A stretch of DNA of 64,000 bases, taken from UBA8079 sp049601915. GTDB taxonomy: Bacteria > Pseudomonadota > Alphaproteobacteria > UBA6615. Where the stretch lies: contig JBMYRB010000001.1 of assembly GCA_049601915.1 (NCBI GenBank), positions 124,001 through 188,000 of the forward strand. The letters are read 5' to 3'. Positions 60,509-64,000 of the stretch are shown one piece after another. A program made the translations under genes and the position numbers. A model generated the notes under the pieces. That model was not told the DNA's origin. It was given only the letters and a program-made list of their open reading frames with translations, and searched no databases. Position 1 is the first letter of the stretch; every line of letters starts with the position of its first letter.

Positions 60509-61933
60509 TCACGCGTCTCCGGCCCGGGGATCGATCGGCACCTGGCCACGCAGTCCGAAGACTTCCTCGGCCGCAGCGGCCATCGAAAGCAACGATGCCT
60601 CGCTACGTGGCGGGGCAACAAGCTGCAAACCGACAGGCAGCCCGCTCGAGGTCAACCCACAAGGCACTGAGATCGCCGGACAACCGGTCAGCGTGATGGC
60701 CGCAACGATGTAGAGCCAATCGACATAGTTGTCGAAGCTATGATCGCCGACACTTTCCACATAGCGGATGTCCACATCGAAAGGCGGCACGATGGCGACG
60801 GGACATGCCAATACATCATGATTTTCGAACCAAAGCGCGGCCCGCTCGCTCAGCCGGGCGCGTTCATTCAGCGCGCGGCCGATCTCGCCCGCGGTTAGCT
60901 TCATGCCTTTCTCGATGTTCCAGATCATCTCCGGCTTGAGCTTGTCGCGGTGATTTTCGAGCATTGGCGCCCGGCCGGTCACGAACAACGCCGCGCGCAG
61001 TACCTGAAAGGTGTCCATCGCGCCGGTGAAATCCGGGCAGGATTCTTCGACCGCCGCGCCCGCATCCGCGAGTTTTTCTGCCGCGGCACGGCAGATATCG
61101 GCCACTTCCTTGTCCACCGGACCGATGCCGAGATCGGGCGAGAAACCGATTCGTTTCGGCAGAACCGGGTTCAGCGCCGCGGACTCAAACGACGCCTCCG
61201 GCGTCGGCAGGGCCATCGGAAAATAGGGGTCGAGCCCGGTTTCCGCGTCGAGCATCAACGCCATATCGGCCACATTTCGCCCCATGGGACCGTTGACGGA
61301 CAATGTCTGAAACGGGTCGCTTCCCGGACCGCTCGCCACACGGCCGGGCGTGGGTCGCATGCCGACGACCGAACAAAAGCTTGCCGGCGTGCGCAAGGAA
61401 CCGCCCAGATCCGAACCGGTCGCGAGCCACGTCATCCCGGTCGCGAGCGCCACGGCCGCACCACCCGACGATCCGCCGCAGGTCATATCCGTGTTCCATG
61501 GATTGCGGGTCTTGCCGAACACTTCGTTGAAGGTGTTTGCCCCGGCACCGAATTCCGGCGTGTTGGACTTGCCCATGACGATCGCGCCGTTGCGCTTCAG
61601 CCGGGCGACCATCAGATCATCCCTGTCGGGCACATAATCGGCAAAAATGGGCGAGCCGTAGGTAGTTCGGACCCCGGCAACATCGCTCAGATCCTTGACC
61701 AGGATCGGCAAACCAGCCAGCCAGCCCGGCCCGGGATCCGCGGGCATTTCCACCTTTTCCGCCGCTTCGCGCGCCATATCCAGGCACAGCGTGGGCACCG
61801 CATTGACCGCGGGATCGACGGACGCGATCCTGTCCGCAGCGGCATCAACCAGTTCACGCGGTGATACCTCACCACGCCGCAACAATCTCACCGCATCACG
61901 TGCGCTCAGCGATATCAGGTCCGAAGATGTCAT
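60509..61933 (-). CDS. Amidase (amidase-signature family)
   Basis: A 474-residue hydrolase of the amidase-signature family. The catalytic Lys is in LPILVKDLSDVAGVRTTYGS. The Ser-cisSer-Lys triad is completed in TCGGSSGGAAVALATG and GSDLGGSLRTPASF. Substrate specificity cannot be read from sequence; gatA is unlikely because the typical GatA C-terminus and gatB/C neighbours are absent. Its 3' end faces the MaoC gene upstream region on the same strand. Confidence 0.93.
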   Translation of the reverse strand: MTSSDLISLSARDAVRLLRRGEVSPRELVDAAADRIASVDPAVNAVPTLCLDMAREAAEKVEMPADPGPGWLAGLPILVKDLSDVAGVRTTYGSPIFADYVPDRDDLMVARLKRNGAIVMGKSNTPEFGAGANTFNEVFGKTRNPWNTDMTCGGSSGGAAVALATGMTWLATGSDLGGSLRTPASFCSVVGMRPTPGRVASGPGSDPFQTLSVNGPMGRNVADMALMLDAETGLDPYFPMALPTPEASFESAALNPVLPKRIGFSPDLGIGPVDKEVADICRAAAEKLADAGAAVEESCPDFTGAMDTFQVLRAALFVTGRAPMLENHRDKLKPEMIWNIEKGMKLTAGEIGRALNERARLSERAALWFENHDVLACPVAIVPPFDVDIRYVESVGDHSFDNYVDWLYIVAAITLTGCPAISVPCGLTSSGLPVGLQLVAPPRSEASLLSMAAAAEEVFGLRGQVPIDPRAGDA

Positions 61934-62015
61934 TCACCACTCCTAAAACATTTACCGGCGCATACTAGCAAAGGCTTGCGGACAATGGGCCCGAACCATT
62001 CAACGGACAGGAACA

Positions 62016-62234
62016 ATGGCTGTTCGCTTGCCGAAGATTCCCAAGGTGCGTGTCCATGCCGACCTGACGCTGCAGAGCGATGCCGGGATGAGTGGGCAAG
62101 TATTCGTCGAAGCAACGTCCCGCATTCAGGATCTCCTGAACGCGCCGGAGCCGTTTTTCCCGTTCGTCGACGCGTCGGGCAACGTTTACCTGATCAACAA
62201 GAACGCCGTCGTACAGATCACCCCGCACGACTAG
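62016..62234 (+). CDS. Small conserved hypothetical protein
   Basis: A 72-residue soluble protein. The N-terminal half reads VRVHADLTLQSDAGMSGQVF, and the C-terminal half FFPFVDASGNVYLINKNAV. The pattern is that of a small beta-barrel-like domain. GGACAGGAAC precedes the ATG, a good ribosome-binding site. It diverges from the amidase over 82 bases and is followed closely by a frameshifted Sel1-like reading frame. Function unknown. Confidence 0.75.
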   Translation: MAVRLPKIPKVRVHADLTLQSDAGMSGQVFVEATSRIQDLLNAPEPFFPFVDASGNVYLINKNAVVQITPHD

Positions 62235-62259
62235 TTCGCACGTAGAACTCGATCCGAGA

Positions 62260-62572
62260 ATGCTGACCGACGAGATTGTCCGCAGCAATCCTATAAAGGC
62301 CGCCGATTGGCTGGCCGAAGCCGCGCGCGCCGGCCACGCAATTCGACCCCGCGGCACAACTTCGCCTAGCTCGGGCTCATTCGAAGGGTGCGGGTACCGA
62401 GGAAGACCCCCTCATGGCCTATATCTGGGCATCCCTGTCGGCCCTGCACGGCAACGAGGCTGCGCTCGAGTTGCGCAAGCGCGTTGCCTCCCGACTGACG
62501 CCCGAGGAAATCGAGGAGGCCGATCGCCTCGTCGAGGCACGCTTCCAGGCCGATGCGGCAGGCAACAGCTAG
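62260..62572 (+). pseudogene. Sel1-like repeat protein, frameshifted
   Basis: Frame 1 from the ATG at 62260 gives LTDEIVRSNPIKAADWLAEAARAGHA, a typical start of a Sel1 repeat. The next part continues in the +1 frame: AQLRLARAHSKGAGTEEDPL, MAYIWASLSALHGNEAA, then RLTPEEIEEADRLVEARFQ and a TAG at 62570-62572. The LAxxxxxGxGxxxDxxxAYxWxxLxA and LTPEEIxEAxRL patterns are those of small Sel1-like proteins. The break lies near 62340-62360. A single-base change or a roughly 10-base insertion (around CGACCCCGCG) would explain it. Probably a pseudogene, or an assembly error. Confidence 0.75.
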
Positions 62573-62634
62573 CGCCGGGCGAATGGACTTGCCCCTTCTC
62601 CGCGCCCGCGATCTGCGGTAGCTTCCGCGCCGTT

Positions 62635-63696
62635 TTGAGCAGCATTCATCAAATCGCCAATCTCGCCTTGCGGCCACTCCCGACGGAGACCGCTCACGGC
62701 CTCGCGCTGCGCGGCCTGTCCGCCGGTCTAGGTCCGCGCGAACGCGCCGACGACCTACCCGCCCTCGACCAGACACTCTTCGGCCTGCGCTTCGCCAACC
62801 CCGTGGGCGTCTCGGCGGGCTTCGACAAGAACGCCGTCGCCATCGCCGGCGTCGCGCGTCTTGGCGGCGGCTTCATCGAGGTCGGCGGCGTCACGCCACG
62901 ACCCCAGGCCGGCAACCCGCGGCCACGGTTGTTTCGCCTGACGCCGGACCGGGCGGCGATCAACCGCATGGGCTTCAACAACGACGGTGCAGAGGCTGTC
63001 CTGCAGCGTCTCCTGCGCCGCAGAAACAATACCGACCGCCCGATCGGGGTCAACATGGCGGCCAACGCCACGAGCGACGACCCGGCGCAGGATTTCGTGG
63101 ATCTGGTGACGCTCTTCTCCCCGGTCGTCGACTATCTGACGATCGACGTTTCCTGCCCGAACACCGAAAACGGCCAGGTCTTCCTCGAGTCGCGCGCACT
63201 GGAAGACCTCCTCTCACGACTGAACACCGCGCGCGATGACACCGGCGCGCGCCCAGCCATGGTGGCGAAACTCGCCCCGGATCTTGAGGCCGCACATCTG
63301 AGCGAACTGATCGAGATCATCACGGCCGCGCATATCGACGCGATTACCCTGTGCAACACGACAACCGCGCGGCCGACTTCGCTGAAAAGCTCCCACGCGA
63401 GCGAACGCGGCGGCCTGTCCGGCAGACCCCTGTTCGAGATGTCCAACGAAATGTTGCGCACGGTCTACCGCCAGACCGGCGGGGCGGTTCCCCTCATCGG
63501 TGTCGGCGGCATCATGAACGGCGCGGACGCCTATACCAAGATTCGCGCGGGCGCGAGCCTGGTGCAACTCTACACCGGGATGGTTTATGGCGGGCCGGGC
63601 CTGATTCAAGCCATCAAACGCGATCTCGCTTCGTTCCTGGCGCGGGACGGCCATGCAAATCTTTCACAGGCCGTCGGCAGCGAACACCGCGCGTGA
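62635..63696 (+). CDS. pyrD: Dihydroorotate dehydrogenase (quinone), class 2
   Basis: Membrane-associated flavoenzyme that oxidises dihydroorotate with ubiquinone. From the TTG at 62635 it is 353 residues and begins LSSIHQIANLALRPLPTETAH, the usual amphipathic start of class 2. A reading from 62260 passes through the Sel1 remnant and is not real. FGLRFANPVGVSAGFDKNA, GFIEVGGVTPRPQ and RMGFNNDGAEAV are present. The catalytic Ser is in TIDVSCPNTENGQ, and IGVGGIMNGADAYTKIRAGASLVQLYTGMVYGGP is the FMN-phosphate loop in its middle. Confidence 0.95.
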   Translation: MSSIHQIANLALRPLPTETAHGLALRGLSAGLGPRERADDLPALDQTLFGLRFANPVGVSAGFDKNAVAIAGVARLGGGFIEVGGVTPRPQAGNPRPRLFRLTPDRAAINRMGFNNDGAEAVLQRLLRRRNNTDRPIGVNMAANATSDDPAQDFVDLVTLFSPVVDYLTIDVSCPNTENGQVFLESRALEDLLSRLNTARDDTGARPAMVAKLAPDLEAAHLSELIEIITAAHIDAITLCNTTTARPTSLKSSHASERGGLSGRPLFEMSNEMLRTVYRQTGGAVPLIGVGGIMNGADAYTKIRAGASLVQLYTGMVYGGPGLIQAIKRDLASFLARDGHANLSQAVGSEHRA

Positions 63697-63750
63697 CCAT
63701 TAAGATGGGCGTCTCGCAAACTGTGTGCAGACACATCAGCAGGACGCACG

Positions 63751-64000
63751 ATGCTTAAGAAACGTCGAGAAATTCTGATCATCGCGTTCATCGCGGCGGC
63801 GATTGTTCTCGCCGGCCGGTTCTTCGCCACCGAGACCACCGAATCCGCAACCGTGGAATTTCCAAACGCGCCGTCCTCCACGATCAACCAGCGGGCGGAA
63901 CCCGCAGAACGACACGGCGATGCGATTATCGTGTCCCTGAACGGCAGCACCCCCAGCAGCCCGGTTCGCGTGGGCAGCAACCAGTGCCTCCAATGGTGGG
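63751..64000 (+). CDS. Membrane-anchored or exported protein, 3' end cut by window edge
   Basis: The ATG at 63751 has AGGA seven bases upstream. The first 83 residues show a basic start (MLKKRREI) and a hydrophobic segment (ILIIAFIAAAIVLAGRFF), then a Ser/Thr-rich region (TETTESATVEF, NAPSSTINQ) and VSLNGSTPSSPVRVGSNQ with a Cys shortly before the edge. It looks like an N-terminal signal anchor followed by a periplasmic part. I do not recognise the family. Confidence 0.6.
   Translation, partial: MLKKRREILIIAFIAAAIVLAGRFFATETTESATVEFPNAPSSTINQRAEPAERHGDAIIVSLNGSTPSSPVRVGSNQCLQWW

Noticed and set aside
1..64000. Mobile elements, prophage, CRISPR arrays, tRNA or rRNA genes
   Set aside because: I saw no transposase, integrase, terminal inverted repeats, regularly spaced repeats, or cloverleaf-like gene in any spacer; gene order is that of a conserved chromosome.

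Overview
The window looks like a chromosomal housekeeping segment of a GC-rich alphaproteobacterium, most likely a Rhodospirillales-type organism. The reasons are the aa3 cytochrome oxidase cluster order (ctaC-ctaD-ctaB-small CoxF-like-ctaG-ctaE-DUF983-SURF1 running into thrC and an M16 peptidase), the APH-type homoserine kinase, the plant-type glutamate-cysteine ligase, the DUF3035 lipoprotein next to lspA, and the lipid A block msbA-waaA-lpxK. Base composition is judged by eye, not computed. I see no tRNA, rRNA, insertion sequence, prophage, integrase or CRISPR array.

Layout. 1-5.4 kb: gcvT (left-truncated) behind a tandem glycine riboswitch, a lipoprotein, a double-CDGSH protein, the ispH-thrB-rnhA operon, and a peroxiredoxin with a clear intrinsic terminator. 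5.5-9.6 kb: a ScsB/DsbD-like electron transporter, YqgE and an MFS carrier. 9.6-20.8 kb: one long minus-strand block of respiratory-oxidase genes followed by peptidase M32, thrC, M16 peptidase and an acetyltransferase. 21-25.7 kb: tldD and an emrAB-like efflux pair preceded by a striking inverted repeat. 25.7-33.8 kb: gshA, rsmE, ubiA, ubiD, and pmbA flanked by two MAPEG paralogues. 33.8-38 kb: lipid kinase, a damaged metallophosphoesterase and a damaged glycosyltransferase, a carboxymuconolactone-decarboxylase-like protein and a methyltransferase. 38-44.6 kb: msbA-waaA-lpxK facing an M23 peptidase and xseA. 44.7-51.7 kb: purD, tadA, a glutamine-amidotransferase-like hydrolase, an RluB-like synthase, rsmD, mutL, pgi. 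51.8-60.3 kb: an M16 pair (one lacking the zinc motif), DUF3035 lipoprotein, lspA, ileS, ribF, MaoC hydratase. 60.5-64 kb: amidase, a small protein, a frameshifted Sel1-like gene, pyrD, and the start of an unknown membrane-anchored protein.

How it fits together. Most genes are conserved housekeeping functions in tight, often overlapping operons: cytochrome oxidase biogenesis, threonine synthesis, glutathione and thiol redox, ubiquinone synthesis, Kdo/lipid A assembly and export, rRNA/tRNA modification, purine and pyrimidine synthesis, outer-membrane lipoprotein handling. I did not find an unambiguous new system. The most unusual local signal is gene decay: a metallophosphoesterase-glycosyltransferase pair (34.85-36.5 kb) carries in-frame internal deletions in both members, an amber stop, and a start/ribosome-binding-site frame mismatch. 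A MAPEG gene (31.66 kb) and a Sel1-like gene (62.3 kb) are each broken by an apparent frameshift.
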